35,887 nucleotides of DNA from Armatimonadota bacterium (lineage in GTDB: Bacteria > Armatimonadota > Fimbriimonadia > Fimbriimonadales > GBS-DC). The DNA lies in the NCBI GenBank assembly GCA_030550775.1, contig JAUQOS010000014.1, positions 1 to 35,887 of the forward strand, read 5' to 3'. The notes beneath the pieces are model-generated. The model had not been told where the DNA came from. It saw nothing but the letters and a program-made list of their open reading frames with translations, and searched no databases. A program made the position numbers and the translations under genes. Positions 1 through 7,522 of the stretch are shown in pieces; position 1 is the first letter of the stretch, and every line of letters begins with the position of its first letter.

Positions 1-1
1 T

Positions 2-94
2 GCCGTCGCCAAGGGCGCGACGGTACGAATGTCGTTGCACCCCACTCATCGTGTTGGCGTCCCCGCCGACGAAGCAGTAATCGTCCGATGGTAA
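2..94 (+). CDS. C-terminal fragment of an unidentified protein
   Basis: The window opens inside an open frame that ends with TAA at 92-94, overlapping the ruvC start ATG (88) by seven bases, a typical translational-coupling arrangement. The visible 30 residues are rich in alternating Val, Arg and Ala with a terminal stretch ADEAVIVRW. This beta-strand-like tail could be the end of a TOBE-like or similar small barrel, but the piece is too short to identify. The overlap with ruvC and sensible codon use are the only evidence that it is coding. Confidence 0.45.
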   Translation, partial: AVAKGATVRMSLHPTHRVGVPADEAVIVRW

Positions 95-579
95 TCTTAG
101 GCGTGGACCCCGGCGTAGCCACAATGGGCTACGGCATCATTGAGCAAGTGGGCAACCGTTATCGCGCGCTTGCCTACGGCAGCTTGGAAACGCCCAAAAC
201 CTTGCCCGCTCACCAACGCCTACAGATGCTCTATCACAGTCTCCGCGAACTGGTGGCTCGCTATCAGCCCGAAGTGTTGGCAACCGAGCAGCTGTTGTTC
301 AGCACAAACCGTCGCACAGCGTTTCAAGTGGCTCGCGCGGCGGGAATCGCCCTGCTGGTGGCTGCCGAGGCAGGTCTGGAGTGGTACGAGTACACACCTT
401 TGCAAGTCAAGCAAGCTGTGACAGGCTACGGCGGCGCCGACAAGAAGCAGGTGCAGGCGATGGTGCAACGCCTGTTGCACTTGGAGAGCTCACCCAAACC
501 CGACGATGCCGCCGACGCACTGGCGATTGCCATTTGCCATGCCCATCACGCCGCCCTGAGCGCACGGATACCCCGATGA
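88..579 (+). CDS. ruvC: Crossover junction endodeoxyribonuclease RuvC
   Basis: Holliday-junction resolvase, which cuts four-way junctions symmetrically together with RuvAB during recombinational repair. The 163-residue protein has the usual family length. The RNase H-like fold is recognisable from the N-terminal GVDPG with catalytic Asp7, ATEQLLF with catalytic Glu67, and the C-terminal KPDDAADALAIA segment supplying Asp140 and Asp143. The spacing matches the four-carboxylate set of E. coli RuvC (7, 66, 138, 141). ATG at 88 is chosen because it gives the conserved MVILGVDPG start. The stop overlaps the next ATG (ATGA at 576-579), so the two are translationally coupled. ruvA and ruvB are not in the window. 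Confidence 0.96.
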   Translation: MVILGVDPGVATMGYGIIEQVGNRYRALAYGSLETPKTLPAHQRLQMLYHSLRELVARYQPEVLATEQLLFSTNRRTAFQVARAAGIALLVAAEAGLEWYEYTPLQVKQAVTGYGGADKKQVQAMVQRLLHLESSPKPDDAADALAIAICHAHHAALSARIPR

Positions 580-773
580 ATGTGCCTTTTGTTATCACGT
601 GCTTGGTGATTATCGCGCTGCTGATATACACGGCGTATCGGCAGACGCAGCGCATCAACCAGCGCATTGCCGAGCTGGATGAGGAACGCCAGCGCAATCC
701 ACTGGATCCGTTCTCCGCGCTTATGGAACTTTACCGATTGCAAGAGGACCATCGGCGTGGCAAACGCGAGTAG
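576..773 (+). CDS. Small single-pass membrane protein
   Basis: A 65-residue protein starting at the ATG that overlaps the ruvC stop codon. Residues about 5-20 form one hydrophobic membrane helix. The rest is charged and helical (QRINQRIAELDEERQ), followed by NPLDPFSALMELYRLQEDHR. The layout is an N-terminal anchor with a short cytoplasmic amphipathic tail. I do not recognise the family. Coding is supported by the four-base overlap with ruvC and the direct overlap with the next gene, which starts at GTG 757 inside its 3' end. Confidence 0.7.
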   Translation: MNVPFVITCLVIIALLIYTAYRQTQRINQRIAELDEERQRNPLDPFSALMELYRLQEDHRRGKRE

Positions 774-1266
774 GCGACGCGGTTGGCTGTGGATAGGCTT
801 CCTAGCGTGGCTGGCAGCCCAAAGCGTGGGCGCAGGTGCGCTGTTTTGGGGACTGTTTCCGCTGTGGCTTGCGCTGTTTTGGAGCCTGCAGGGCTACCCC
901 CCTGTGTGGGCGGATATCGTGCGCTGGTACGCGCTGGGGGCATTCAACGCCGCGCCCATTTTGGCAACGCTGCTGCTTAGCCCGCTGACAATCATCGCGG
1001 CGCTGCTTATTTCGCGTCGGGGCAATCGGCGACACCGCATGGTGCTCAGCGCGTTTATGTACGCTCTGCTTACGCCACCCCTCGCCTACGCTCTCTTGCT
1101 CACCTATGCCCAGATGTGGCAATATCGCGCGCTCGATGCGATGATACCTACCCTCGCACGAGCTTACCTAATGCTTGCACCCGCCAGTGCGCTGGTAGGC
1201 GCATTACTTGGGGGACTTCCGCCACCAGTGGCTGAATCGTCTACCCGCCTCTCCGCCTCTAAATAG
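757..1266 (+). CDS. Hypothetical multi-pass membrane protein
   Basis: About 169 residues when started at GTG 757, which overlaps the end of the preceding small gene and has a purine-rich AGAGGACC about 10 bases upstream. The frame is open further upstream, but that part overlaps the preceding gene and reads as non-coding. After a basic N-terminus (NASRRRGW) there are roughly four hydrophobic segments (residues about 10-45, 52-82, 95-115, 128-150) separated by short loops, one of them basic (RRGNRRHR). No family is recognised. The position after ruvC suggests only co-transcription, not a shared function. Confidence 0.65.
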   Translation: MANASRRRGWLWIGFLAWLAAQSVGAGALFWGLFPLWLALFWSLQGYPPVWADIVRWYALGAFNAAPILATLLLSPLTIIAALLISRRGNRRHRMVLSAFMYALLTPPLAYALLLTYAQMWQYRALDAMIPTLARAYLMLAPASALVGALLGGLPPPVAESSTRLSASK

Positions 1267-1297
1267 GCGGGCAACGCTCAATGATAGGAGGTACCGA

Positions 1298-1693
1298 ATG
1301 CGAGTCGCCAAATGGTTCGTCGGGATTTTGCTGGTCGGCGCTCTAGCAGGATGCGAAGTTGACCAACCGCAAGGGAAAAAGACCTCGCTCACACCGCGCG
1401 AAGTGTACGAAATGCGCGAAGACAAGGACGTGCTCATCATTGATGTCCGCACACCTGCGGAGTTCCAGCACGAGCGCATCAGGGAGGCCGTTAACAAACC
1501 GTTGGACGAAATCAACGAGTGGCTGAAAGAGTTGCCCAAAGACAAAAAGATTGTGTTCGTTTGCCGTAGTGGCACTCGCAGTGGGCACGCGCAGCGCCTT
1601 GCCCAACGCGAGGGCTACGAGAACACTTACAACATGGCGGGCGGTATGCTTGCGTGGCGCCGCGAGGGGCTACCTGTAGCTTCAGGTGAGTAG
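1298..1693 (+). CDS. Rhodanese-like domain lipoprotein
   Basis: A 131-residue exported protein. The start at ATG 1298 is fixed by a good Shine-Dalgarno (GATAGGAGGT, ending 6 bases upstream) and a lipoprotein signal: basic MRVAK, a hydrophobic core and the lipobox LAGC with Cys19. The remainder is a single rhodanese domain: VLIIDVRTPAEFQHERI (45-61) and the active-site loop CRSGTR with Cys89 as sulfur carrier, then the typical NMAGGMLAWRREGLPV ending. Single-domain rhodaneses transfer sulfane sulfur or act as thiol or redox sensors; the substrate cannot be told. The lipobox places it on the outer face of the membrane. It ends 4 bases before the convergent aminotransferase gene. Confidence 0.9.
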   Translation: MRVAKWFVGILLVGALAGCEVDQPQGKKTSLTPREVYEMREDKDVLIIDVRTPAEFQHERIREAVNKPLDEINEWLKELPKDKKIVFVCRSGTRSGHAQRLAQREGYENTYNMAGGMLAWRREGLPVASGE

Positions 1694-1697
1694 CCAC

Positions 1698-2900
1698 TCA
1701 CTGCAGACGACTTACCGCCTCGGCAATACGCTCTATGCCCGCCTGAATAATCGCGTCGGAGGTGGCGTACGAGAGGCGCAGGTAGCCCGGAGCGCAAAAG
1801 CCCTCGCCCGGCACCGTTGCCACCCGCGCCACCTCCAGTAGAAACTCTGCCACATCCGCCGAGCTATTGAGCACGCGCCCGTTGTAGGCACGCCCAATCA
1901 GCCCGCGCACATTCGCAAACACGTAGAACGCCCCGCGCGGCACCCAGCACTCAATGCCCCCAATCGCCCGAAGCCCTGCTACCATCAAGCGTCGGCGACG
2001 GTCAAAAGTCGTGCGCATCGTGGCATACCACTCGTCGGAGGCGTTTTGCAATGCCGCCAGCGCGGCATACTGCGAAATCGTGCTGGCGTTGGAGGTCATC
2101 TGGTCTTGCAAGCGGCTAACGGCTTGCGCCACCGCGCGGGGCGCGCCCAAATAGCCCAATCGCCACCCCGTCATCGCGAAACTCTTAGACATGCCGTTGA
2201 CCGTAATCGTGCGCGCGAGTACCTCTTTGCCTAACGCACCAATGCTCTCATGCCGATAGCCGTCGTAGATTAGGTGCTCGTAGATTTCGTCGGCGACAAT
2301 CCACAAGTCGTGCGTGAGCGCCAGCGAGGCGATGGCTTTCAAATGCTGGCGGTCAAACACAGCCCCCGTGGGATTGCACGGCGTGTTGAGCACAATCGCT
2401 TTCGTGCGCGCGCTAATCGCGCGGCGCAGCGCGTCGTAGTCGGGCAAAAAGTCGGTCGATTCGTCAGCGGGCACAAACACGGGCGTTGCGCCCATCAGCC
2501 GCACCTGCTCGGGGTATGACACCCAGCAGGGCGTGGGAATAATCACCTCATCGCCTGGGTCTAACAGCGCCATGAAGGTGCAAAACAGCGAATGCTTCGC
2601 CCCGCAGGAGACCACGATTTGGTCAGGGGCGTATTGGAGGCGGTTTTCGCGCTCGAACTTCGCACTGAGGGCTTCGCGCAGGGGCAAGATGCCAGGCGTG
2701 GGGGTGTACTTAGTGTAGCCCGCGTGGATGGCTTCCAACCCCCCTGCTTTGGCGAAGTCGGGCGTGTCGAAGTCGGGCTCGCCTGCGGTAAAGCTCAACA
2801 CATCCACGCCCTGACGGCGCAACTCCTGTGCGCGCGCGGTGAGGGCAAGCGTTGGGGAAGGCTGCACTTGCTGTGCCCGCTGCGACAATCGGCTCTCCAT
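1698..2900 (-). CDS. Class I aminotransferase, aspartate aminotransferase-like
   Basis: PLP-dependent fold-type I aminotransferase of 400 residues, normal for the Ib aspartate aminotransferase group. Visible features are SFTAGEPDFDTP (36-47, substrate-binding Gly), GYTKYTPTPGILPLREA, CGAKHSLF, LNTPCNPTG with Asn176, VADEIYEHLIYDG with Asp204 contacting the pyridine nitrogen, NGMSKSFAMTGWRLGY with the PLP Schiff-base Lys239, and YLRLSYATSD with the carboxylate-binding Arg. It most likely interconverts aspartate and oxaloacetate; some members also use prephenate, and sequence alone does not settle this. The ATG at 2900 has no Shine-Dalgarno, but a GGTATCCT -10-like element lies 7 bases upstream, suggesting a leaderless mRNA. 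It is divergent from the enolase-superfamily gene. Confidence 0.93.
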   Translation of the reverse strand: MESRLSQRAQQVQPSPTLALTARAQELRRQGVDVLSFTAGEPDFDTPDFAKAGGLEAIHAGYTKYTPTPGILPLREALSAKFERENRLQYAPDQIVVSCGAKHSLFCTFMALLDPGDEVIIPTPCWVSYPEQVRLMGATPVFVPADESTDFLPDYDALRRAISARTKAIVLNTPCNPTGAVFDRQHLKAIASLALTHDLWIVADEIYEHLIYDGYRHESIGALGKEVLARTITVNGMSKSFAMTGWRLGYLGAPRAVAQAVSRLQDQMTSNASTISQYAALAALQNASDEWYATMRTTFDRRRRLMVAGLRAIGGIECWVPRGAFYVFANVRGLIGRAYNGRVLNSSADVAEFLLEVARVATVPGEGFCAPGYLRLSYATSDAIIQAGIERIAEAVSRLQ

Positions 2901-2907
2901 CGCCTAT

Positions 2908-2915
2908 AGGATACC
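2908..2915 (-). promoter_or_regulatory. Putative leaderless -10 element of the aminotransferase gene
   Basis: Reads GGTATCCT on the minus strand, with 7 bases between it and the ATG at 2900. It is a weaker match to the GGTAYAMT element seen elsewhere in the window but has the same spacing. No -35 box is evident. Confidence 0.4.
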
Positions 2916-2971
2916 CCGATGGGGCAGGAAGCGCGTGCAGCACGCAGAATCGAATCCACGGAGGCGCGACG

Positions 2972-4102
2972 ATGCGAATCATCAACATCAAGCTGCAGCT
3001 GCTGGAGTACCCGCTGGAGACGCCGTTTTACCCCTCGTGGCTGCCGGGCTATCCTCAAACCGCCCATCGCGTGCATCTGCTGACCTTAGAAACCGACGAG
3101 GGCATCAAGGGCTATGCTGCAGGAGTGGCGTTCCTGCGTGAGGGCGCAGGGCTGGAATCGCTGCTGATGCCGTTTTTGTTTGGGCGCGACCCAATGAATG
3201 TGGAAGAGGTGCTCCAAATCGCACGGTCGGCAACCTTCTTGGGGCTGCGCCTGTGGTGGATTGAGATGGCGTTTTGGGATATCATCGGCAAGGCATTGGG
3301 GCAGCCCGTGTACCGCCTGTTGGGAGGCTATCAGGAGCGTGTGAAAGCTTACGCCAGCACGGGCGAGCTGCGCAGCCCCGAAGAGCGACTGGATTACGTG
3401 GCGCAGGTGCGGGAGATGGGCATCCGCGCGGTCAAAATCCGCTTCCACAGCTGGGATTGGCGCGAAGATATGAAGGTCGTGCGCGCTATCCGTGAACATT
3501 ATCCTGAGATGGAGATTATGGTAGACGCCAACATGGGCTGGCGCGTGGCGGGGATGGCGCCCGCGCCCAAGTGGGATGTGCCCACTGCCCTGCGCGTGGC
3601 GCAAGAGCTGGGTGAGCTGGGCGTGCGCTGGCTGGAAGAGCCGTTAGACAAGCACGACTACGAGGGCTATCGTCGCCTGCGCGAGAAGTCGCCCGTCGCG
3701 CTCGCCAGCGGCGAGATGAACCAAGACCTGCACGAGTTCCGCGAGTACCTGGTGCGCGATGCGCTGGATGTGCTGCAGCCCGATGTATCGCTTTCAGGTG
3801 GCATCCTCACGGGCAAAAAGATTGCAGGTATGGCTGAGGCATTCGGCAAGCAGATTGCCCCCCACACTTGGACAAACGGGCTGGGCTTGGCAGCAAACCT
3901 GCAGCTGATGGGCGCGTGCCCCAACTGCGAATGGGCAGAGTTTCCCTATGAACCACCCGGCTGGAGCCCAAAGGCACGCGACTTTTTCCTCACCGAACCG
4001 ATTATGCCCGATGCAGAGGGCTACGTGCCCGTACCAAGCAAGCCTGGCTTGGGCGTGGAAATTGACGAGGCAGCGGTGCAACATTACGCCGTCGGTGGAT
4101 AG
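2972..4102 (+). CDS. Enolase-superfamily (mandelate racemase type) dehydratase or racemase
   Basis: A 376-residue member of the mandelate racemase subgroup, abstracting an alpha proton from a carboxylate bound to Mg. The start at ATG 2972 follows GGAGGCG and removes 40 upstream residues that read as non-coding. The N-terminal capping domain covers about 1-125. The barrel carries K155-x-R157 at the end of strand 2, Mg ligands Asp185 (VDANMGW), Glu222 (LEEPL) and Glu248 (SGEMNQD), and the Asp271/His298 dyad (LQPDVS, APHTW). The Asp-His spacing of 27 equals that of mandelate racemase. The second Lys of the KxK motif is Arg, as in several acid sugar dehydratases. Substrate unknown; a sugar-acid dehydratase is a reasonable guess. 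Confidence 0.88.
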   Translation: MRIINIKLQLLEYPLETPFYPSWLPGYPQTAHRVHLLTLETDEGIKGYAAGVAFLREGAGLESLLMPFLFGRDPMNVEEVLQIARSATFLGLRLWWIEMAFWDIIGKALGQPVYRLLGGYQERVKAYASTGELRSPEERLDYVAQVREMGIRAVKIRFHSWDWREDMKVVRAIREHYPEMEIMVDANMGWRVAGMAPAPKWDVPTALRVAQELGELGVRWLEEPLDKHDYEGYRRLREKSPVALASGEMNQDLHEFREYLVRDALDVLQPDVSLSGGILTGKKIAGMAEAFGKQIAPHTWTNGLGLAANLQLMGACPNCEWAEFPYEPPGWSPKARDFFLTEPIMPDAEGYVPVPSKPGLGVEIDEAAVQHYAVGG

Positions 4103-4373
4103 ATAAAACACCTCAAGCAAGGGCTGTTCAGGAAATAGATGGCTGAAGCCGCTGCTGAGCCAGCAAAGCCAACTTGCCTCGGCTTTGGTTCGTCGGCACG
4201 GACGCCGAAGTGCAGCCTGATGACATTCCTGTCGTCGTCGCTTGGCCGCGGCAAGAATACCGTTGCATCTACGCAGGTAGGCTGCGACGGCACTTTGTTG
4301 TCGCACGCCTCTCAACGGCAAGAATACCGTTGCGACCTGCTCTGCCTTGCCCTTGAGCCCTCCCTTAGGAACA
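4103..4373. repeat. Intergenic region with dispersed repeat element and an 18-base direct repeat
   Basis: No gene is supported here, although a frame is open into the photolyase. Positions 4139-4200 match a repeat also found at about 10711-10790 and 22281-22335: a GGCTGAAGCCG core, then AAAGCCAACTTGCCTCGGCTTT, then a CGTCGGC/GACGCCGA inverted pair. Downstream, an 18-base sequence beginning CGGCAAGAATACC occurs at 4249-4266 and again at 4316-4333. The second copy is flanked so that CAACGG and CCGTTG form a six-base inverted repeat around CAAGAATA. The content looks like an accumulation of small palindromic elements. Confidence 0.6.
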
Positions 4374-4381
4374 GGTACAAT
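4374..4381 (+). promoter_or_regulatory. Leaderless promoter -10 element of the photolyase gene
   Basis: GGTACAAT with only 6 bases before the GTG start at 4388. TTGAGC at 4352-4357 lies 18 bases upstream of TACAAT and could serve as a -35. Transcription would begin at or next to the start codon. Confidence 0.55.
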
Positions 4382-4387
4382 CCTTCC

Positions 4388-5908
4388 GTGCCGCCGTTGC
4401 AAGTGGTGTGGTTCAAGCGCGACTTGCGCGTATACGACCACGCGCCGCTGCACGAAGCCAGTCAGCGCGGGTGGGTGGTGCCCCTATATATCTTTGAACC
4501 AGAGCTGTGGCGGCAGCCCGACACTTCCAACCGACAGTGGCGATTTATTCGCGAGTGTTTGCTGGAGTTAGACCGCGAGTTAGGCAAGTTGGCAGGGCGT
4601 CAGAGTGGGCTAATCACGCGCGTGGGCAACGCCGTTGAGGTACTGGAGCAGATTTATCAAGCGCACGGTATCGCCGCGCTGTGGGCGCATCAAGAGGTAG
4701 GCAACGGCTGGACTTTCGAGCGCGACAAGGCGGTGCGTCGCTGGGCGAAGGCGCGCGGGATTCCGTTCCACGAGTTGCCCCAAGATGGGATTGTTCGCGG
4801 GCTGAAATCGCGCGAGGGCTGGCGCGAGCACTGGGAGTCGGTAATGGCGCAGCCGTGTGTGCCCGTGCCCGCCCGATTGCAGATCGCGCCGTTGCGTTCC
4901 GACAGGCTGCCGACTGCTGTGGGCGACGACGAGTGCCCCGGGGCGCAGATGGGTGGACGCTCGCAGGGGCTGGCCCTGCTGCAGAGTTTCTTGGCGCACC
5001 GGGTGCGTCGCTACACGCGCGGGTTATCCTCGCCGCTGACGGCGCCCCACGCCTGCTCGCGCTTGTCGCCGTACTTGGCGTATGGGGCACTGTCGCTGCG
5101 TGAGGTGGTGCAAGCCACGCGCCAACGCCTTACAGAGCTGCGCGCGCACCCAAACGCCGCGCGCTTCGTCAGCGCGCTGGAAGCGTTCGAATCGCGCCTG
5201 CGCTGGCGCAGCCACTTCATGCAACGCTTGGAGAGCCTGCCCAGCATCGAGTTCGAGCCGATGCATCCAGCGTTAGCTCACGAACGCACGGAAGTGGATC
5301 CTGTGTTGTTTGAAGCGTGGGCGCAGGGGCGCACGGGCTATCCGTTCGTGGATGCCTGCATGCGCATGCTGCACGCTACGGGCTGGCTCAACTTCCGCAT
5401 GCGAGCGATGCTCACAGCATTTGCCTGTTATCACTTGTGGCAGCCGTGGCGCGCAGTGGGGTTGCATCTCGCGCGCCTGTATGTGGATTACGAGCCGGGC
5501 ATCCACTGGAGCCAAATCCAAATGCAAGCGGGCACAACAGGCATCAGCGCGTTTCGAATATACAATGTCGTCAAGCAATCCTACGACCAAGATCCAACAG
5601 GGGCGTTTATTCGCCGCTGGGTGCCGGAGCTCCGTCGCGTGCCCACTGTGTGGATTCACGAGCCGTATCGGATGCCGCAGGAGCTGCAGCGCGAGTATGG
5701 TTGCATAATCGGCGTGGATTATCCAGCGCCAATTGTAGACCAGGAGACAGCTGCCCGCGCCGCCCGCCAAAAGCTTATGCAAGCCTACCGAACGCCTGAA
5801 GCAAAGGCAATTAGCGAGCAGATCCTGCAGCAGCACAGCAGTCGCACCCGCCGCGAACCACGCCCTGCCCCGAAACGCACACAGCAACTGGAACTGTTTG
5901 AGTTATAG
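4388..5908 (+). CDS. Deoxyribodipyrimidine photolyase (cryptochrome/photolyase family)
   Basis: A light-driven FAD enzyme that reverses UV pyrimidine dimers; 506 residues from GTG 4388. That start gives VPPLQVVWFKRDLRVYDH, the canonical photolyase N-terminus, and discards 83 upstream residues read from repeat DNA. The N-terminal alpha/beta antenna-binding domain covers about 1-130. The C-terminal helical FAD domain shows ESRLRWRSHFMQRLE, GYPFVDACMRML, TGWLNFRMRAML, a WSQIQMQAG segment and SAFRIYNVVKQSYDQDP followed by FIRRWVPELR. The tail (RTRREPRPAPKRTQQLELF) is basic and probably disordered. Whether it repairs CPD or 6-4 products cannot be told. A leaderless -10 precedes it, and a glycosyltransferase gene follows 17 bases later. 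Confidence 0.92.
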   Translation: MPPLQVVWFKRDLRVYDHAPLHEASQRGWVVPLYIFEPELWRQPDTSNRQWRFIRECLLELDRELGKLAGRQSGLITRVGNAVEVLEQIYQAHGIAALWAHQEVGNGWTFERDKAVRRWAKARGIPFHELPQDGIVRGLKSREGWREHWESVMAQPCVPVPARLQIAPLRSDRLPTAVGDDECPGAQMGGRSQGLALLQSFLAHRVRRYTRGLSSPLTAPHACSRLSPYLAYGALSLREVVQATRQRLTELRAHPNAARFVSALEAFESRLRWRSHFMQRLESLPSIEFEPMHPALAHERTEVDPVLFEAWAQGRTGYPFVDACMRMLHATGWLNFRMRAMLTAFACYHLWQPWRAVGLHLARLYVDYEPGIHWSQIQMQAGTTGISAFRIYNVVKQSYDQDPTGAFIRRWVPELRRVPTVWIHEPYRMPQELQREYGCIIGVDYPAPIVDQETAARAARQKLMQAYRTPEAKAISEQILQQHSSRTRREPRPAPKRTQQLELFEL

Positions 5909-5925
5909 CAGCTTCGGACACGGCG

Positions 5926-7506
5926 ATGCGTTGGTTGCTTTGGCTATTGGTAGTTTTCGCGCTGGTAGACATTCGCGCGTTCGGATTGACCGACTTAGAT
6001 GAAGGGTTCTACGCCTCCGTTGCGTGGGAAATGCGCCACTCGGGTGACTGGCGTACGCCCACTTTTATGGGTCAGCCGTGGTTTGAAAAGCCGCCACTGA
6101 TTTACTGGTTGATGGTGCTAAGCATGCGCTGGCTGGGTGAGCACGAGTTTGCGTTACGGCTGCCGTCCGTGCTCTTGTACGCGCTTACTTTGACCCTCCT
6201 TTCGTGGTGGGGCAATCGGCGGTTGGGCGCGGGTGCCGGCAGTTGGGCTGCGCTGCTGTGGGGGGTCGCCCCGCTGAGCTTGCTCTTAGCACGATTGGCG
6301 ATTACCGATATGGCGCTGAGCTTTTTCCTAACGCTGAGTTTGATTGCACTGTGGGAAGTGTCGCAGGCGCAAGGCACACTGCGCCCGTTGGGGTGGAGTT
6401 TGGTCGGCGGTGTTGCGCTGGGGCTGGCAGTGCTGACCAAAGGTCCGTTGGGGCTGGGGCTGATGGCACTGCTGTACCTATGGAACGCCTCTGTGCTTCA
6501 CGGGCAGGGGTTGCGCTTCCGTTGGGTGGTGCTGGCACTGCTGACAGCGGTAGGCACCGCGCTGCCGTGGTATGTCGGGGTCTACCTGCAGCACGGGGCG
6601 GAATTTTTCAACGAGTTTGTGGTGCGCCAAAACTTGTTGCGGTTTGCGGGGGGCGATACAGCGCACTCAGTGCTACCGCTGATACAGCGCGGCGACTTAG
6701 GAGGCATTGCGGCAGGTGTGGCGGTGTATCTGCTGTTTTATGTAGTAGTGCTGTGGTTGGGTGGTCTGCCGATGGTGGCATACTTGAGTGTGCTGTGGGG
6801 GCGCGAGGATACGCCTCTGCTGCGCTACCTGCGTCGGTGGGCGTGGCTGGTGTTCGGGCTGTTTACACTGAGCTTTACCAAACTGCCCGCCTACATTTTT
6901 CCGATGTTTTCGGCGTTGGCGTTGCTGGCGGGGCATCGGATTGTAGCGGTGCGCACGATGGAAACGCCCGCAGTAGTGCCCTATCGCGTGGGGGTAGGCA
7001 ATATGCTGGCGGTGGGTGTAGGCGCTGCTGTGTGGGCGTCGCTGGCTTTGTTCGCGCCCCTGTGGCAACACGCGCCCTGGGTAGTGGCGATGGCGTGGGG
7101 CGTGCCGCTAGTGGCGTTCGCCTGTGCAAAGCCCGCTGCTCCGCCTTTGGCGCGTTGGGCAGGCGTGCTTACCCTGCTTATCGGTTGGAACGGCGCACTC
7201 ACGGGCTACGACCGCATCGCGTTGCAACCGGTGCGTGCGCTCGCGCTCAAGCCCCCGCCTTATCGCACGCTAGTGCTCTACCGGGTCAATCCGGGCTACC
7301 CAAGCTTGCAGTTTTATCGCAAAGGCAAATACGCCACCGCGTCGCAGCCAGACTCGGTACTGAATCAAATGCAGCAGACGGGGGCTTACTGCCTTACAAC
7401 CGATGCAGCGTTCGCTCAGCGCCCCGAAGTGTTTATAGTGGCGCAGGCAACAGTTATGGGGCGGTCGTTCTACTTGACCGCCCCCAAATACGCGCCTATA
7501 GATTGA
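5926..7506 (+). CDS. ArnT/PMT-like glycosyltransferase (GT39 superfamily)
   Basis: A 526-residue polytopic membrane protein with about 10-12 hydrophobic helices. The first periplasmic loop carries the family signature LTDLDEGFYASVAWEMRHSG (Asp25-Glu26 in the catalytic position) and the following PWFEKPPLIYWL, as in ArnT and dolichyl-phosphate-mannose-protein mannosyltransferases. These enzymes move a sugar from a polyprenyl-phosphate donor to lipid A, a polysaccharide or a protein. The acceptor is not evident, because no other cell-envelope glycosylation genes are nearby. A soluble C-terminal stretch follows the last helix (from about residue 430). It starts 17 bases after the photolyase stop and is probably co-transcribed with it. 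Confidence 0.87.
   Translation: MRWLLWLLVVFALVDIRAFGLTDLDEGFYASVAWEMRHSGDWRTPTFMGQPWFEKPPLIYWLMVLSMRWLGEHEFALRLPSVLLYALTLTLLSWWGNRRLGAGAGSWAALLWGVAPLSLLLARLAITDMALSFFLTLSLIALWEVSQAQGTLRPLGWSLVGGVALGLAVLTKGPLGLGLMALLYLWNASVLHGQGLRFRWVVLALLTAVGTALPWYVGVYLQHGAEFFNEFVVRQNLLRFAGGDTAHSVLPLIQRGDLGGIAAGVAVYLLFYVVVLWLGGLPMVAYLSVLWGREDTPLLRYLRRWAWLVFGLFTLSFTKLPAYIFPMFSALALLAGHRIVAVRTMETPAVVPYRVGVGNMLAVGVGAAVWASLALFAPLWQHAPWVVAMAWGVPLVAFACAKPAAPPLARWAGVLTLLIGWNGALTGYDRIALQPVRALALKPPPYRTLVLYRVNPGYPSLQFYRKGKYATASQPDSVLNQMQQTGAYCLTTDAAFAQRPEVFIVAQATVMGRSFYLTAPKYAPID
7458..7484. terminator. Strong hairpin at a convergent gene junction
   Basis: GGGGCGGTC and GACCGCCCC form a perfect 9-bp stem with a 9-base loop, inside the last codons of the glycosyltransferase gene and 38 bases beyond the stop of the convergent dockerin gene. 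There is no U-tract on either side, so a bidirectional terminator role is only a guess. Confidence 0.35.
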
Positions 7507-7522
7507 CCTGGCGCACCTTACC

